From: Bartonella kosoyi
GTDB taxonomy: Bacteria; Pseudomonadota; Alphaproteobacteria; Rhizobiales; Rhizobiaceae
NCBI RefSeq assembly: GCF_003606325.2
Contig: NZ_CP031843.2
Span: forward strand, 1,860,001 to 1,924,000
Length of the DNA stretch: 64,000 bases
Direction of reading: 5' to 3'
Part shown: one piece after another, positions 29,335-39,229 of the stretch
How positions within the stretch are numbered: position 1 is the first letter of the stretch
Layout: each line of letters opens with the position of its first letter
Translations under genes and position numbers: made by a program
The notes under the pieces: model-generated
What the model saw: only the letters and a program-made list of their open reading frames with translations
Databases searched by the model: none
Told to the model about the DNA's origin: nothing

Positions 29335-30396
29335 TCAACAGAGTTTATTTTTTATTTGATCCACAATTGTACGATACCGTTGAGCATGCTCGCCATTAGG
29401 CTGAACAACAAAAATAGGGTTCCCCTCATCGGAAGAAAATCGTAAAGCTGCATCAAGCGGTATTTCTGCTAAGAACGGGACCTCTCGACGTTCTGCTTCA
29501 CCCCGCGCCCCACCATGGCCAAAAATATCGTAGCGTTTTCCTGTATCGGGAGCAATAAAATAACTCATATTCTCAATCAGTCCTAAAATAGGAACATTGA
29601 CTTTCATGAACATTTCTATCGCTTTTCGTGCATCAACTAAAGCAAGATCCTGAGGCGTAGAAACAACCAACGCTCCCGTTAATTGTACCTGTTGCGCAAG
29701 CGTTAATTGAGCATCCCCTGTACCCGGTGGCATATCGACAACTAAAACGTCCAAAGGTCCCCATACAACATCTCGTAACAATTGCGTTACAGCAGCCATA
29801 ACCATAGGACCACGCCAGACCACCGGCTTTTCTTCCTCAACCAAAAAGCCCATTGACATTAATTTAAGACCAAATTTTTCAAGAGGTTGAATCTTTTTTC
29901 CTCCCATGAGCTGTGGTTTTTGGTTAACAAGTCCTGTCAAACGTGGCAAAGATGGACCATAAATATCTGCATCCATCACCCCTGTTTTGAAACCTGAATC
30001 TTGTAAAGCTAAAGCGATATTGATTGCCATCGTCGATTTTCCCACCCCTCCTTTTCCAGAAGCAACAGCAATGACATGACGTACACCTTCTATGGGCATT
30101 TTCACAGGCAAGAGATTTGCTCTGCGTCGAGGTACTCCCTTTGTTGTTTTTTCTGCTGTAAGCGTAACGACAACAGATTGGACCCCCTCCAAAGCACACA
30201 CCAGCTCCTCAGCAGAACGGCGCAATAATTCCCATTCTTGCACACGTCCATCAGGAACTGTAATGGAAAAGAAAACCTTGCCATCAGCAATGAATATTTC
30301 TGAAAGAAGCCCCAACGATACAATATCGCTTTCAAGACCTGGTCCTTTGACTTTACATAACACGTTGCGGACAGCCTCACTTGTGATAGGATCCAC
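29335..30396 (-). CDS. mrp: Mrp/NBP35-type P-loop ATPase, iron-sulfur cluster carrier
   Basis: Cytosolic P-loop NTPase of the Mrp/ApbC family that carries iron-sulfur clusters to target proteins; 353 aa. The N-terminal MIP18-type domain (residues about 5-85) is followed by the P-loop AVASGKGGVGKSTMAINIAL (deviant Walker A), MDADIYGPSLPRLTG, and VDMPPGTGDAQLTLAQ. The place where many Mrp proteins have CxxC reads NMSYFIAPDTGKRYDIF, so those cysteines are absent; I believe this is common in Rhizobiales. Confidence 0.92.
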   Translation of the reverse strand: MDPITSEAVRNVLCKVKGPGLESDIVSLGLLSEIFIADGKVFFSITVPDGRVQEWELLRRSAEELVCALEGVQSVVVTLTAEKTTKGVPRRRANLLPVKMPIEGVRHVIAVASGKGGVGKSTMAINIALALQDSGFKTGVMDADIYGPSLPRLTGLVNQKPQLMGGKKIQPLEKFGLKLMSMGFLVEEEKPVVWRGPMVMAAVTQLLRDVVWGPLDVLVVDMPPGTGDAQLTLAQQVQLTGALVVSTPQDLALVDARKAIEMFMKVNVPILGLIENMSYFIAPDTGKRYDIFGHGGARGEAERREVPFLAEIPLDAALRFSSDEGNPIFVVQPNGEHAQRYRTIVDQIKNKLC

Positions 30397-30988
30397 GCTC
30401 TTTCCTCTCTATAAAATACCAACAAATACAAGCATACGAACAAAAAATACTGACAGGTTCATCACCTAATATTTTCTACTTTAGTTTAAGAGTTACAAAA
30501 TATAAATGACTTACATTTTATCTCTTTATAAAACACGAAACCACTCTTGAATAAAAAAATTCATGCACAAAATCCGCTATTAAAAGCCTATCAATCACGT
30601 TTGTGCGCTAACACTTTAATGAATATTTTGATAAGGGTTTTATAAAACACAAAACTTGAGAAAAACTCTTAATATCAAAATATTTTTTAAATTGAGCATA
30701 CAATAATCTGTCATGCTTTCTTTAAGTCTTTAACGTTCTTGCCATTCATTTTCTGTAGACTCAACCGCTATTTTCTGACACTTTCAAAGTATCATAAAAA
30801 AGTGTCACAAACAGTTATAAGGTGTTTTGTATTTTTTCAAACGTAAGAAAAAACAATCTGAGATTGACTTTTTTCATATTTTTTCTTATGGGTTAACAGC
30901 TGTCTGATAGGATAAAATTGTTCATCACGCGCAGAACTGCTCATAAAACGAAGATTAAGAAGGGCCGCACTCCGCGGTATTTAAGTAA
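30397..30988. other. Intergenic region between mrp and rpmH
   Basis: About 590 bp with no gene. It must hold the divergent promoters of mrp and the rpmH operon; a candidate rpmH promoter is listed at 30864-30892. No DnaA-box cluster is obvious. Confidence 0.5.
30864..30892 (+). promoter_or_regulatory. Candidate promoter for rpmH-rnpA-yidC
   Basis: TTGACT at 30864-30869 and TATGGG at 30887-30892 are separated by exactly 17 bp, about 100 bp before rpmH. The -35 is near consensus and the -10 is weak. Confidence 0.5.
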
Positions 30989-31123
30989 ATGAAACGTACG
31001 TACCAACCCTCTAAACTTGTCCGTAAACGCCGCCATGGATTTCGTGCACGCATGGCTACAGCTGGAGGACGTAAAGTTATTGCTGCAAGACGTGCTCGTG
31101 GACGTAAGCGGCTCTCTGCTTAA
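30989..31123 (+). CDS. rpmH: 50S ribosomal protein L34
   Basis: A 44-aa highly basic protein beginning [20 protein letters not shown] and ending GRKRLSA, the unmistakable bL34 sequence. It is followed by rnpA, yidC and engB, the classic order. Confidence 0.97.
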   Translation: MKRTYQPSKLVRKRRHGFRARMATAGGRKVIAARRARGRKRLSA

Positions 31124-31134
31124 CCACTTAAATT

Positions 31135-31176
31135 TTCACAACCGTTGACGACTGCTCATTATTCCTTCGTTGTGAA
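31135..31176 (+). other. Inverted repeat between rpmH and rnpA
   Basis: TTCACAAC at 31135-31142 pairs with GTTGTGAA at 31169-31176 across a 26-nt loop; a short T-rich run follows. It could attenuate or process the rpmH-rnpA transcript and so set the large difference in output between L34 and RnpA. Confidence 0.4.
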
Positions 31177-31242
31177 ACTTTTATTATGAACCTCTAATGC
31201 TTGATCAGTCAAGGATTTAGTGAAATTGCGAAATATTCTTTT

Positions 31243-31635
31243 ATGAAGAAAAAACATCCTTGTCGCATTCGCAAAAGAGCAGACTTTTTGTCTGTCCGTA
31301 CAGGAGAAAAACGACGTGGTCCTTTATTTTTACTCGAAGTTAAATCTCGTGAACAAACAACAGAAAGAAAATCTTCTCTTGTTGCGCGTGTAGGTTTCAC
31401 TGTTACCCGTAAAAACGGAAATGCTGTGAAACGGAATCGTATCAAAAGGCGCTTGCGTGAAGCTGTAAGAGTTGGTGTAACAAACCACATGGAAGCAGGG
31501 ACTGACTATGTCATTGTAGCATATCGTGACGCATTACATGCGCCTTTCACATCTTTAATTAGTGAATTGAATCGGCGAATAAAATCAAAAACAAAACATC
31601 AGCAACGACAACAAGGGAATACGAATGGAATATAA
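31243..31635 (+). CDS. rnpA: Ribonuclease P protein component
   Basis: Protein subunit of RNase P, which matures tRNA 5' ends. From the ATG at 31243 it is 130 aa. The basic N-terminus [20 protein letters not shown] and the RNR motif region [20 protein letters not shown] then REAVRVG are present. A TTG at 31201 is an alternative start adding 14 residues. Its end overlaps the start of yidC by 11 bp, so the two are translationally coupled. Confidence 0.93.
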   Translation: MKKKHPCRIRKRADFLSVRTGEKRRGPLFLLEVKSREQTTERKSSLVARVGFTVTRKNGNAVKRNRIKRRLREAVRVGVTNHMEAGTDYVIVAYRDALHAPFTSLISELNRRIKSKTKHQQRQQGNTNGI

Positions 31636-33487
31636 CCGCAATTTCTTTATCGCTATTGGCTTATCTTTCGTAGTGCTCATCGCATGGCAATTTCTTCATG
31701 TTGCTCCCAAACAAGCAAAGTTACAAAAACAACAAGTCATCGCGCAACAACAGCAATTGTCAAAACAACAGTCATCCCTTTCTATTACCACGACGAATTC
31801 TTCTGACGATCCCTCAACGCATCAAGCAACATCAATCATCGAACAGCCAATGACTCCTGAAATCCGGAAAGCTGTATTAGCCAAAACAGAGCGTGTTGCG
31901 ATCAAAACCAATGAATTGGAAGGCTCTATTAATCTTGTTGGTGCACAATTTGATGATCTTCACCTTAAGAAATATCGTGTAACCGTCGATAAAAAATCAC
32001 CGGAAATTGATTTGCTGAATCCTAAAGGATTCAAAACGACCTACTTGGCTGAATTTGGTTTTGCAAGTGCATCTTTGCCAGCAAAAGCTTTACCTCAATC
32101 CAATACACAGTGGCAAATAGAGGGAAACAATACAACTCTAACCCCTTCAACACCCATCACTTTAATCTATAATAACGGACAGGGGCAAATCTTCCGCCGT
32201 ACCCTTTCTGTTGATGATCATTACATGTTTACCATTGAGGATTCTATCAGCAATGAAAGTGATCAACCGGTTTATCTTTCCTCCTATGCCCGCGTTGCAC
32301 GTGCAGCACCACCAGAACATACCAATGCCACCTATTTGCTTCATGAGGGGATGATCGGTATTGCTGGAGATTCGCTCAAAACTGAAAAATATAAAACCTT
32401 AGCAGAGCTTGATCCAAATCCTGATAATGGACAAAAGAGTATGACTTTTTCCAAAGTAACAGGAGGCTGGATTGGTATTACCGATAAATATTGGGCTGTA
32501 GCGGTTATTCCCCCGCAAGATAAAGAATATACAAGCCGTTTTATTTATTTTGATCGTTTGCAAACACATTATCAATCTGACTTGCTAGGATCGCTTTTAA
32601 CGATTGCTCCCAATGAAACAAAAACCGTTACAAATCGTCTTTTTGCTGGTGCAAAACAGGTTGAAATCATTAATCACTATCAAAATGACCTAAAAATCAA
32701 CAAGTTTGCTCTCTTAATTGATTGGGGTTGGTTTGATTTCATCACAAAGCCCATGTTTGCTCTCATTGACATTCTTTATAAACAAACAGGAAATTTTGGT
32801 ATTGCCATCCTTCTTGTCACAGTACTCTTAAAAACACTTCTTTTCCCTCTCGCCAATAAATCTTATCAATCTATGGCGCGCATGAAGCTGCTCCAACCGC
32901 GTTTGCTAGAGATAAAAGAAAAATATCCCGATGAAAAAAACAAACAACAACAAGCAATTATAGAACTGTATAAAACCGAAAAAATTAACCCCCTTGCAGG
33001 CTGTTGGCCAATGTTGGTTCAATTTCCAATATTCTTTGCGCTTTATAAAGTTCTCTATATTACCATTGAAATGCGCCATGCTCCTTTCTTTGGCTGGATT
33101 CAAGATTTAGCAGCCCCTGATCCAACGTCTCTTTTCAACTTGTTTGGTCTCTTGCCCTATACAACGCCAACATTTCTTATGATTGGTGCATGGCCTTTGA
33201 TTATGGGAATAACGATGTTTTTACAAATGCGTATGAATCCCGCACCTCAAGATCAAACCCAAGCGATGATTTTCACATGGATGCCTGTTGTCTTTACTTT
33301 TATGCTCGCTTCTTTCCCTGTTGGTCTTGTCATTTATTGGGCATGGAACAATATATTGTCAATCATTCAGCAAGGTATCATGATGAAGCGCCAGGGAGTT
33401 AAAATTGAGCTTTTTGACAATTTGAAAGCCATATGGAGAAAATCACCCAAAAAAGAAGTGCCCCCCCAAAAAGAAGTGCAAGAATGA
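31625..33487 (+). CDS. yidC: Membrane protein insertase YidC
   Basis: Inner-membrane insertase/foldase working with or without SecYEG; 620 aa, the gram-negative long form. The N-terminal membrane anchor ([20 protein letters not shown]) is followed by a Gln/Ser-rich linker, the large periplasmic domain (residues about 100-345), and the conserved core from [20 protein letters not shown] through [40 protein letters not shown] and [21 protein letters not shown] basic tail ends the protein. It overlaps rnpA and engB, so the four-gene block is one operon. Confidence 0.96.
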   Translation: MEYNRNFFIAIGLSFVVLIAWQFLHVAPKQAKLQKQQVIAQQQQLSKQQSSLSITTTNSSDDPSTHQATSIIEQPMTPEIRKAVLAKTERVAIKTNELEGSINLVGAQFDDLHLKKYRVTVDKKSPEIDLLNPKGFKTTYLAEFGFASASLPAKALPQSNTQWQIEGNNTTLTPSTPITLIYNNGQGQIFRRTLSVDDHYMFTIEDSISNESDQPVYLSSYARVARAAPPEHTNATYLLHEGMIGIAGDSLKTEKYKTLAELDPNPDNGQKSMTFSKVTGGWIGITDKYWAVAVIPPQDKEYTSRFIYFDRLQTHYQSDLLGSLLTIAPNETKTVTNRLFAGAKQVEIINHYQNDLKINKFALLIDWGWFDFITKPMFALIDILYKQTGNFGIAILLVTVLLKTLLFPLANKSYQSMARMKLLQPRLLEIKEKYPDEKNKQQQAIIELYKTEKINPLAGCWPMLVQFPIFFALYKVLYITIEMRHAPFFGWIQDLAAPDPTSLFNLFGLLPYTTPTFLMIGAWPLIMGITMFLQMRMNPAPQDQTQAMIFTWMPVVFTFMLASFPVGLVIYWAWNNILSIIQQGIMMKRQGVKIELFDNLKAIWRKSPKKEVPPQKEVQE

Positions 33488-34128
33488 CAAGAGATTCTTC
33501 CCTTTATGGAATTTTTTCGCGCAATTGGATTTTTATTCGTGGTGTCCCCGCAATACGCTTTCTTCCCCCTGAAGGGCCACCAGAAATCGCATTTGCGGGG
33601 CGTTCCAATGTTGGAAAATCATCTTTAATCAACGCACTTGTCCAGCAAAAAGGCTTAGCACGAACCTCAAATACACCAGGACGCACACAAGAGCTGAATT
33701 ATTTTGTCCCCGATGGCTTCAGTGGACAACAAGGAGATCTTCCCCCTTTTACATTGGTAGATATGCCAGGTTATGGTTTCGCTGCTGCACCTAAAAATCT
33801 GGTTGATGCTTGGACAAATTTGATTTTTAGCTATTTACGGGGACGCACAACACTAAAGCGTGTATATCTCTTGATTGATTCACGACACGGAATCAAAAAT
33901 AATGATGAAGATGTTCTTGCACTCCTTGATAAGGCAGCCGTTTCTTACCAAATTGTTTTGACAAAAAGCGATAAAATAAAATCAAATGCTTTGGAAAAAT
34001 TAATGATGACCACACAAACAAAACTTCTCAAACGTCCAGCGGCGTATCCTGAGATCCTTGCAACCTCTTCAGAAAAAGCATACGGTTTGGAAGAATTACG
34101 TACTGCCATTTTGCAAACTATTGCATAA
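33484..34128 (+). CDS. engB: Ribosome-biogenesis GTPase EngB (YsxC/YihA)
   Basis: GTPase needed for large-subunit assembly; about 214 aa. G1 is [16 protein letters not shown]3 is [13 protein letters not shown]4 is TKSDK and G5 is [10 protein letters not shown] use the ATG at 33484, which overlaps the yidC stop as ATGA; the frame is open to 33433, but that leader reads as a shadow of the yidC tail. Confidence 0.93.
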   Translation: MTRDSSLYGIFSRNWIFIRGVPAIRFLPPEGPPEIAFAGRSNVGKSSLINALVQQKGLARTSNTPGRTQELNYFVPDGFSGQQGDLPPFTLVDMPGYGFAAAPKNLVDAWTNLIFSYLRGRTTLKRVYLLIDSRHGIKNNDEDVLALLDKAAVSYQIVLTKSDKIKSNALEKLMMTTQTKLLKRPAAYPEILATSSEKAYGLEELRTAILQTIA

Positions 34129-34268
34129 GAGAAGGCATTCATATTATTAACAATTTATTAAGCATAATTGCTAGCAGCTGCTAATGATCTTGTACTTCTC
34201 ATCAAGCATCTTTATAAAAAAGAATGACTTGAAAGAATTCTTATCCACTCTATTTAGTTGTGTAAATT

Positions 34269-34961
34269 ATGCTGACACTTTTTCACTCTCCCCTATCCAC
34301 CGCTTCGCGCTTCATACGCCTCATTCTTGGAGAATATGGTGTAGCCACGCAACTGATTGAAGAATATGAATGGGCAAGAAGACACGAATTTCTCGCTCTC
34401 AATCCCGCCGGTCATGTTCCTGTTTTTCTCGATGAACACGAGGTTCCATTATCAGGTCCTTTTGTTATCTGTGAATATTTAGATGAGACGCATGGAAGTT
34501 TACGACAAGAAAATAAACTCTTTCCAGAAAATCCTTTAGATCGTGCGGAAGTCCGCCGCCTTAATGACTGGTTTTTAAATAAATTTGAAAATGAAGCAAC
34601 ACGTCATATTGTACGAGAACGGATTCATAAACGTGAAATGCCCCTTTCCATTGGCGGTGGGGCTCCCAATTCACAAATTTTACGCAATGCACGCGCCAAT
34701 ATCCCACCCCATATGAACTATCTCAATTGGCTCTGTGCCTCTCGTGATAGCTTAGTGGGTTCTACCTTATCCTATGCTGACCTAGCCGCTGCCGCTGCTG
34801 TCTCTGTCCTTGACTTTCTAGGGGAAATTGACTGGGAACAATCCCCTGCTGCCAAAGACTGGTATATGCGGATTAAATCACGACCTTCTTTTCGTTCTCT
34901 TTTAACAGATCGTGTCCGTGGAATTGTTGCAAGTACTCACTATGCTGATCTTGATTTCTAG
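34269..34961 (+). CDS. fzlA: GST-family protein, FzlA-like (FtsZ-binding)
   Basis: A 230-aa glutathione-S-transferase-fold protein. The N-terminal thioredoxin-like domain has LFHSPLSTASRFIRLILGEY and LNPAGHVPVFLDEHEVPLSG, then ICEYLDETHG. The C-terminal helical domain ends YADLAAAAAVSVLDFLGEID, DWYMRIKSRPSFRSLLTDRV and finally HYADLDF. This arrangement and the terminal DLDF match the alphaproteobacterial FzlA family, which binds FtsZ at the division plane; I recall this from family knowledge and have not checked it. An ordinary GST is the alternative. Confidence 0.75.
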   Translation: MLTLFHSPLSTASRFIRLILGEYGVATQLIEEYEWARRHEFLALNPAGHVPVFLDEHEVPLSGPFVICEYLDETHGSLRQENKLFPENPLDRAEVRRLNDWFLNKFENEATRHIVRERIHKREMPLSIGGGAPNSQILRNARANIPPHMNYLNWLCASRDSLVGSTLSYADLAAAAAVSVLDFLGEIDWEQSPAAKDWYMRIKSRPSFRSLLTDRVRGIVASTHYADLDF

Positions 34962-36053
34962 TCTCCTCTCACAAAAACGAGTAAAAATGAAATTTTACCT
35001 AAAGAAGACTTCCCCGTTTATAAATCTTTATGCCTGCCTATAAATAATACAAGAATAGATTGCTTCACAATCCTATTGAACAGAAAATAAGAACTCATCA
35101 TAATCTCTTATTTCAAGCCCTCTTATCCTGCCCCCCCAAAATCAATTTTTGCTCTATCCACAAAAAGACTAATTATAGAAATAAAGATATTTAACAAAAG
35201 GTTTTAAACTCTTTCTTTAAAGACAAGAGCTGCAGCACCATTAGAAAGCGAGGCCAATAAAATAACAATACTTAACGCATGGTTCCCCTCCATTCTTCCT
35301 AATCTATAAAAAAACGCAGTGGATAATATGCACACCATTTGCACTTAATAAAAAAGTGCCATCATGATGCGTTTTTATAAAATAACAACTTTTTCAACTT
35401 GCCTCTCTAAAAAATAAAGAATCCGACCAACGCTTGTGTGTGAACAATCCAACTTCTCAGACATCTTTCTGTTTCTCCCCCCTTTTATGTGTTTTATTCA
35501 CAGATAACATTTGGTGTGTAAAAATTGTATATAATGCCTATGAATCATTTCAAGGTCCAAGAGCGAGCAAAACGTATGATGGTGCCAATTTGCGCTTTTA
35601 TGAAAGGTAGCCGTACAGAATAGATTTTATATTATTCATGGAGATTTTCTCGTTATACCCTTCACGCACGTCATCACAAAACAAGCTTAAAAGCATTGAT
35701 ACATATTTTTTTAAGACAAGCGCATAAGTTAAGTGTATTTTATTTGAAGTGTTTTATTGTACATGAGGGCTGTGCCCCATTAAAGAACGAGAGAAATAAA
35801 AACGTCAAGCAATGAACAATCCCCATTAGGCTTTACAAGAAACCTCCCCCTCTCCATCAAACACTTTCACAAAAAATATCTCTCTATAAATTTGTAAATC
35901 TTATATCACTTCCCCTAAACGATAGAGTTTTACAGTACAAAAGGATAAATTAAAGCAAGAAAAAATTTTTTCCTATAAAGAAAAAGAACGGTTGGAAAGA
36001 AGGCAAGAATTTGCCTATACTACGGGGCAATAAAGCATCATAAGGAGATAAAA
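34962..36053. other. Long intergenic region with gene remnants
   Basis: About 1.1 kb. The minus strand shows short coding-like pieces: one near 35210-35290 ending SNGAAALVFKERV, and one near 35387-35476 reading MSEKLDCSHTSVGRILYFLE, which looks like a helix-turn-helix. A copy of the dispersed remnant family spans about 35540-35800. None of these is an intact gene. Confidence 0.4.
35540..35800 (-). pseudogene. Remnant of the dispersed decayed gene family (copy 3)
   Basis: Shares with 45330-45580 the blocks GAGCGAGCAA, TTTTATGAAA and, about 200 bp on, TTGTACATGAGGGCTGTGCC against TTGCATGAGCAGCATGCC. On the minus strand SYVLLALG matches LYMLLALN of the 45150-45580 copy. Multiple stops interrupt it. 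Confidence 0.4.
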
Positions 36054-36866
36054 ATGCGCCTTACAATTGTTGGTGCAAATGGAAGAATGGGACGTGAACT
36101 CATTACAGCAATCCGGCAGAGGAAAGATGTAGAGCTTTGTACTGTTCTTGTGCGCAAAGGCTCACCTTTTGTAGGAAAAGATGCCAGTACATTAATTGGC
36201 TCAGATTCTCTTGGGGTGTGCATCACAGATGATCTCGCAAAGGCTTTTTCAAACACAGAAGGGATTATAGATTTTTCACAACCCCAAGCGAGTATTCTTT
36301 ATGCTCACTATGCTGCTCAAAGAAAACTTGTCCATATTATTGGCACCACAGGATTTAGCACAACAGAAGAAAAAAAAATTGCAGAGTTTGCAAAACATAC
36401 AACAATCGTCAAATCTGGAAATATGAGCCTTGGAATAAATCTTTTAGCCAACCTTGTAAAGAAAGCAGCCAAAGCATTAGAAGCCAATGATTTTGATATT
36501 GAAATTTACGAAATGCATCACGCGAACAAAGTTGACGCCCCTTCTGGAACCGCTCTTCTTCTCGGGCAAGCAGCGGCTGAAGGTCGCAATGTTATGCTGC
36601 AAAATGTACGTGTCAACGAACGCAATGGCCATACAGGAAAACGCGAAAAAGGCTCCATTGGTTTTTCTTGTTCACGGGGTGGAACAGTTGTTGGCGAACA
36701 CAATGTCATTTTTGCCGGCTCCCATGAGCGCATTGTTCTCTCCCATACAGCGCAAGAACGCTCCATCTTTGCCAATGGCGCATTAAAAGCAGCTTTATGG
36801 GCAAAAAACCATGAAAATGGTCTTTATTCAATGCTCGATGTCTTGGGATTAAACGATGAACTTTAA
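36054..36866 (+). CDS. dapB: 4-hydroxy-tetrahydrodipicolinate reductase
   Basis: Lysine and diaminopimelate biosynthesis enzyme; 270 aa. The Rossmann start is [46 protein letters not shown] and the signature [19 protein letters not shown] follow with the catalytic His-His and Lys. The ATG is preceded by AAGGAGAT. gpmA follows 28 bp later. Confidence 0.96.
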   Translation: MRLTIVGANGRMGRELITAIRQRKDVELCTVLVRKGSPFVGKDASTLIGSDSLGVCITDDLAKAFSNTEGIIDFSQPQASILYAHYAAQRKLVHIIGTTGFSTTEEKKIAEFAKHTTIVKSGNMSLGINLLANLVKKAAKALEANDFDIEIYEMHHANKVDAPSGTALLLGQAAAEGRNVMLQNVRVNERNGHTGKREKGSIGFSCSRGGTVVGEHNVIFAGSHERIVLSHTAQERSIFANGALKAALWAKNHENGLYSMLDVLGLNDEL

Positions 36867-36894
36867 ACAATCAATAAAATAGAGGCAATTCATA

Positions 36895-37515
36895 ATGGGA
36901 CGCGCACTTGTACTCATCCGTCACGGACAAAGCGAATGGAATCTCAAAAACCTTTTTACGGGTTGGAAAGACCCTGATTTAACAGAAAAAGGGCATGCAG
37001 AAGCGATAGCAGCAGGAAAAAAACTAAAAGAATCTGGTTTGAAGTTTGATATCGCATATACATCTGCTTTACAACGAGCCCAAAAAACAGCTCAGCACAT
37101 TTTAGAGCAAATGGGACAATCAAATTTAGAAATGATCCAAACCTCTGCATTGAATGAACGTAATTATGGAGATCTTTCTGGTTTAAATAAAGATGAAGTG
37201 CGCCTACAATGGGGGCAAGAGCAAGTGCAAATGTGGCGCCGTTCCTACACAATTGCGCCACCTAATGGAGAAAGCCTACGCGATACCGGAGCACGCATTT
37301 GGCCTTATTATCTTTATCATATCCAGCCTCATATTTTGCGCTCTCAAACTGTTTTGATCGCAGCACATGGGAATTCTCTTCGTGCTCTTATTATGGCGCT
37401 TGAAGGTCTCAGCAGTGAAGAAATTATATCTCAAGAATTAGCAACCGGCATTCCTATTCTTTACACCTTTAATTCCGATTCAACTATTGCATCCAGGACA
37501 ATCATCACACCTTAA
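36895..37515 (+). CDS. gpmA: 2,3-bisphosphoglycerate-dependent phosphoglycerate mutase
   Basis: Glycolytic mutase that interconverts 3- and 2-phosphoglycerate; 206 aa, the short alphaproteobacterial form. The catalytic [20 protein letters not shown] is at residues 9-28, [17 protein letters not shown] follows, and the second catalytic His is in [17 protein letters not shown]. It is in an apparent operon with dapB. Confidence 0.94.
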   Translation: MGRALVLIRHGQSEWNLKNLFTGWKDPDLTEKGHAEAIAAGKKLKESGLKFDIAYTSALQRAQKTAQHILEQMGQSNLEMIQTSALNERNYGDLSGLNKDEVRLQWGQEQVQMWRRSYTIAPPNGESLRDTGARIWPYYLYHIQPHILRSQTVLIAAHGNSLRALIMALEGLSSEEIISQELATGIPILYTFNSDSTIASRTIITP

Positions 37516-37550
37516 ACTTTTAAAACTATGATGCCCTCTAAAAGTTTAAT
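37513..37550 (+). terminator. Stem-loop after gpmA
   Basis: A perfect 10-bp inverted repeat: TAAACTTTTA at 37513-37522 (including the gpmA stop codon) and TAAAAGTTTA at 37539-37548. It is AT-rich with only a weak T-run after it, so a modest terminator or a mRNA 3'-end protector. Confidence 0.45.
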
Positions 37551-37590
37551 TCAATCGTTTTAAACAAAGAAAATAAATTCTATAATTTTA

Positions 37591-37619
37591 TTGACAGAAT
37601 TGCTTCACAGGCTTAGATG
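37591..37619 (+). promoter_or_regulatory. Promoter of tRNA-Leu
   Basis: TTGACA at 37591-37596 (consensus -35) and TAGATG at 37614-37619 with a 17-bp spacer, 10 bp before the tRNA 5' end. Confidence 0.6.
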
Positions 37620-37629
37620 ATTTTTATAA

Positions 37630-37714
37630 GCCCAGATGGCGGAATTGGTAGACGCGCAGGTTTCAGGTACCTGTGCCGCAAGGCGTGGAGGTTCGAGTCC
37701 TCTTCCGGGCACCA
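37630..37714 (+). tRNA. tRNA-Leu (anticodon CAG)
   Basis: An 85-nt gene with the long variable arm of tRNA-Leu. The acceptor strand GCCCAGA pairs with TCCGGGC (one A-C mismatch), the anticodon stem CAGGT/ACCTG encloses TTCAGGT with anticodon CAG, the T-arm contains GGTTCGAGTCC, and CCA is encoded (37712-37714). Confidence 0.95.
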
Positions 37715-38009
37715 TCAACTTTATATCAACAGTAACTTTTTTTATTTTGTATACATTTTTTATGTGAGGGCCACGTAAATAAACATAAGGGTATAGGATT
37801 TTTTAACGCGTCCCTCAATTATTTAAAATCAAGACTTCTTTGCTCAATGCCCAAAGGACTTACACTTCTAAAAGGTCAAAATTTTTAAAGCCCTCTCTAA
37901 AACAGCATGCTCTTTTTTATTGTGTGTAATTTGTTATTTTTTAACGTAAGGGATACGAGAATAAAATTGCGGAAATAAATTTTTTCAATATGCCTCTACA
38001 AAGTACGTT
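37715..38009. other. AT-rich spacer after tRNA-Leu
   Basis: About 295 bp with no gene. No copy of the tRNA 3' end recurs nearby that would mark an integrated element. Confidence 0.4.
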
Positions 38010-38213
38010 TTAGAAAAATTCTAATAATTTTTTGAGCACGGGTAAGCTCTCTTGCATCAAACCATTTAAAACTCTCATACACGTGATAACAGTTTCATGT
38101 TGCAACAGAGTAGAAAGCTCGGATTTTGGAATTCTTTCGAGAAAGATAGAGACTCCTTTTCTGAAAAGAAAAGCCTTTTCTTAATCTAAGAGCTCTATGA
38201 TTTTGGCTTCCAT
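38010..38213 (-). pseudogene. Small ORF with one in-frame stop
   Basis: From an ATG at 38213 the frame reads MEAKIIELLD, then a TAA at codon 11, then an uninterrupted coding-like run (FLERIPKSELSTLLQHETVI, ending LKKLLEFF) to a stop at 38010; 67 codons in all. The run is amphipathic and helical. It follows the small membrane-protein genes on the same strand and is probably a broken member of that accessory cluster. I do not recognise it. Confidence 0.4.
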
Positions 38214-38395
38214 ATCAATAGGTACAGACTTTTGCCAATCTTAACAGCATATAAAAATTCTAAAGACACATCTAAGCTGTGTTTTTTAACCTTCTTTTTT
38301 GTTCTATCTAAAACATGATACACTCTATTCAATCATCAGTATAACACATCTCGATGCTTAAAAACGAGTGCCATAAGAAAATTTGAAGCCTTGTA

Positions 38396-38593
38396 TCACT
38401 TTTTTTGTTCTTTCTCGAATAATCCCTCGATTGCTGCATCCCATTCTTTAATCACTTTTTCTAATTCTGCAATGACCTTTTGTACAATTTCGAACACTTC
38501 ATAAAAGAATAATAAAGCGTAATAATCGCTGTGTTTAAAACACAACCAATAATTATAACAGCGAGAAAAAACAAAATCATAAGAGCCGTTCAT
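38396..38593 (-). pseudogene. Small membrane/coiled-coil gene, apparently frameshifted
   Basis: The frame from the ATG at 38593 (with GGAGAG upstream) ends in a convincing charged helix, IVQKVIAELEKVIKEWDAAI, but its first half is not protein-like. In the +1 frame the same DNA, from an ATG at 38580 to a stop at 38461, encodes a clean membrane helix (MILFFLAVIIIGCVLNTAII). A single-base shift would join a membrane anchor to the charged tail, the same plan as its neighbours. Either a recent frameshift or, less likely, programmed shifting. Confidence 0.45.
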
Positions 38594-38805
38594 TTTTCTC
38601 TCCTTTTTTGTGCTATAAGAGCTTTATCTCGCTGCTCAAGAGTATCTTCTAATTGCTGAAGTGTTTTTTTAATTTCTTTGTCAATCGTATGTGTAAAATT
38701 AAAATAATCGGAGAAGCTATCGAAAAACATAACGAAATGAATGCGATAAAAACGCATATAAGAGTAAGAATAACGAACTCTCTATTGGCTTCACCCAACA
38801 ATAAT
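38590..38805 (-). pseudogene. Small membrane/coiled-coil gene, apparently frameshifted
   Basis: A 46-codon frame from an ATG at 38730 ends with a charged coiled-coil-like run (KEIKKTLQQLEDTLEQRDKA) and its stop overlaps the ATG of the next gene at 38593. Just upstream, in another frame, lies a membrane helix (EFVILTLICVFIAFISLCFS) that runs on over the same DNA. As in the neighbouring gene, anchor and tail are in different frames. The unbroken ancestor would be about 70-75 aa. Confidence 0.4.
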
Positions 38806-38996
38806 AAAGCCTAAAGCCATATTTATCATAAATACGCAAAAGATTATTTTATAACTCCTCGATGAAAGTACCATAGCTTCACGTTAAGACTTTAGATTCT
38901 TTGCCAAACTAAAGAGACACCCGAAATTTTATGATCTGACTTTTAAAGCGCCTTATACAATGGTTGTGTTTCTTATCTTTTCATACTGGTCTCATT

Positions 38997-39146
38997 TTAT
39001 TCTTCATTTTCGGAACGTGTTTCTCGTGCTTCTCTATATCTTTTCCATCGATCTCTTTCCGCTCTTTCACAGTTCCTGTTACACAAAAAACAAAGGGTTC
39101 CTATAATAACCATAACGGATATGATGAGTACTATTGCAAATCCCAC
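38997..39146 (-). CDS. Tiny single-span membrane protein
   Basis: A 49-codon frame from a GTG at 39146, preceded by AAAAAGGAATAATCG as a ribosome site, with a stop two codons upstream fixing the start. The protein is one membrane helix (GFAIVLIISVMVIIGTLCFL) followed by a strongly charged tail (NCERAERDRWKRYREARETR) ending SENEE. It shares the anchor-plus-charged-tail plan of the broken genes downstream. Function unknown; single-helix small proteins of this kind occur in phage lysis modules and as regulatory membrane peptides, but nothing here decides. Confidence 0.5.
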   Translation of the reverse strand: MGFAIVLIISVMVIIGTLCFLCNRNCERAERDRWKRYREARETRSENEE

Positions 39147-39229
39147 CGATTATTCCTTTTTCAATAAAATTGTTGTGAATCATCTCACGCATTTTTCCCC
39201 ATTGCATCAATGAACAACTTTCTGTTTCT

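Noticed and set aside
30102..30443. 113-codon frame overlapping mrp on the same strand, and a 125-codon frame opposite it
   Set aside because: Both lie over the well-supported mrp gene and have no independent features.
37630..38213. tRNA-Leu as an integration site for a phage-like island at 38010-39820
   Set aside because: No integrase and no second copy of the tRNA 3' end were found downstream.
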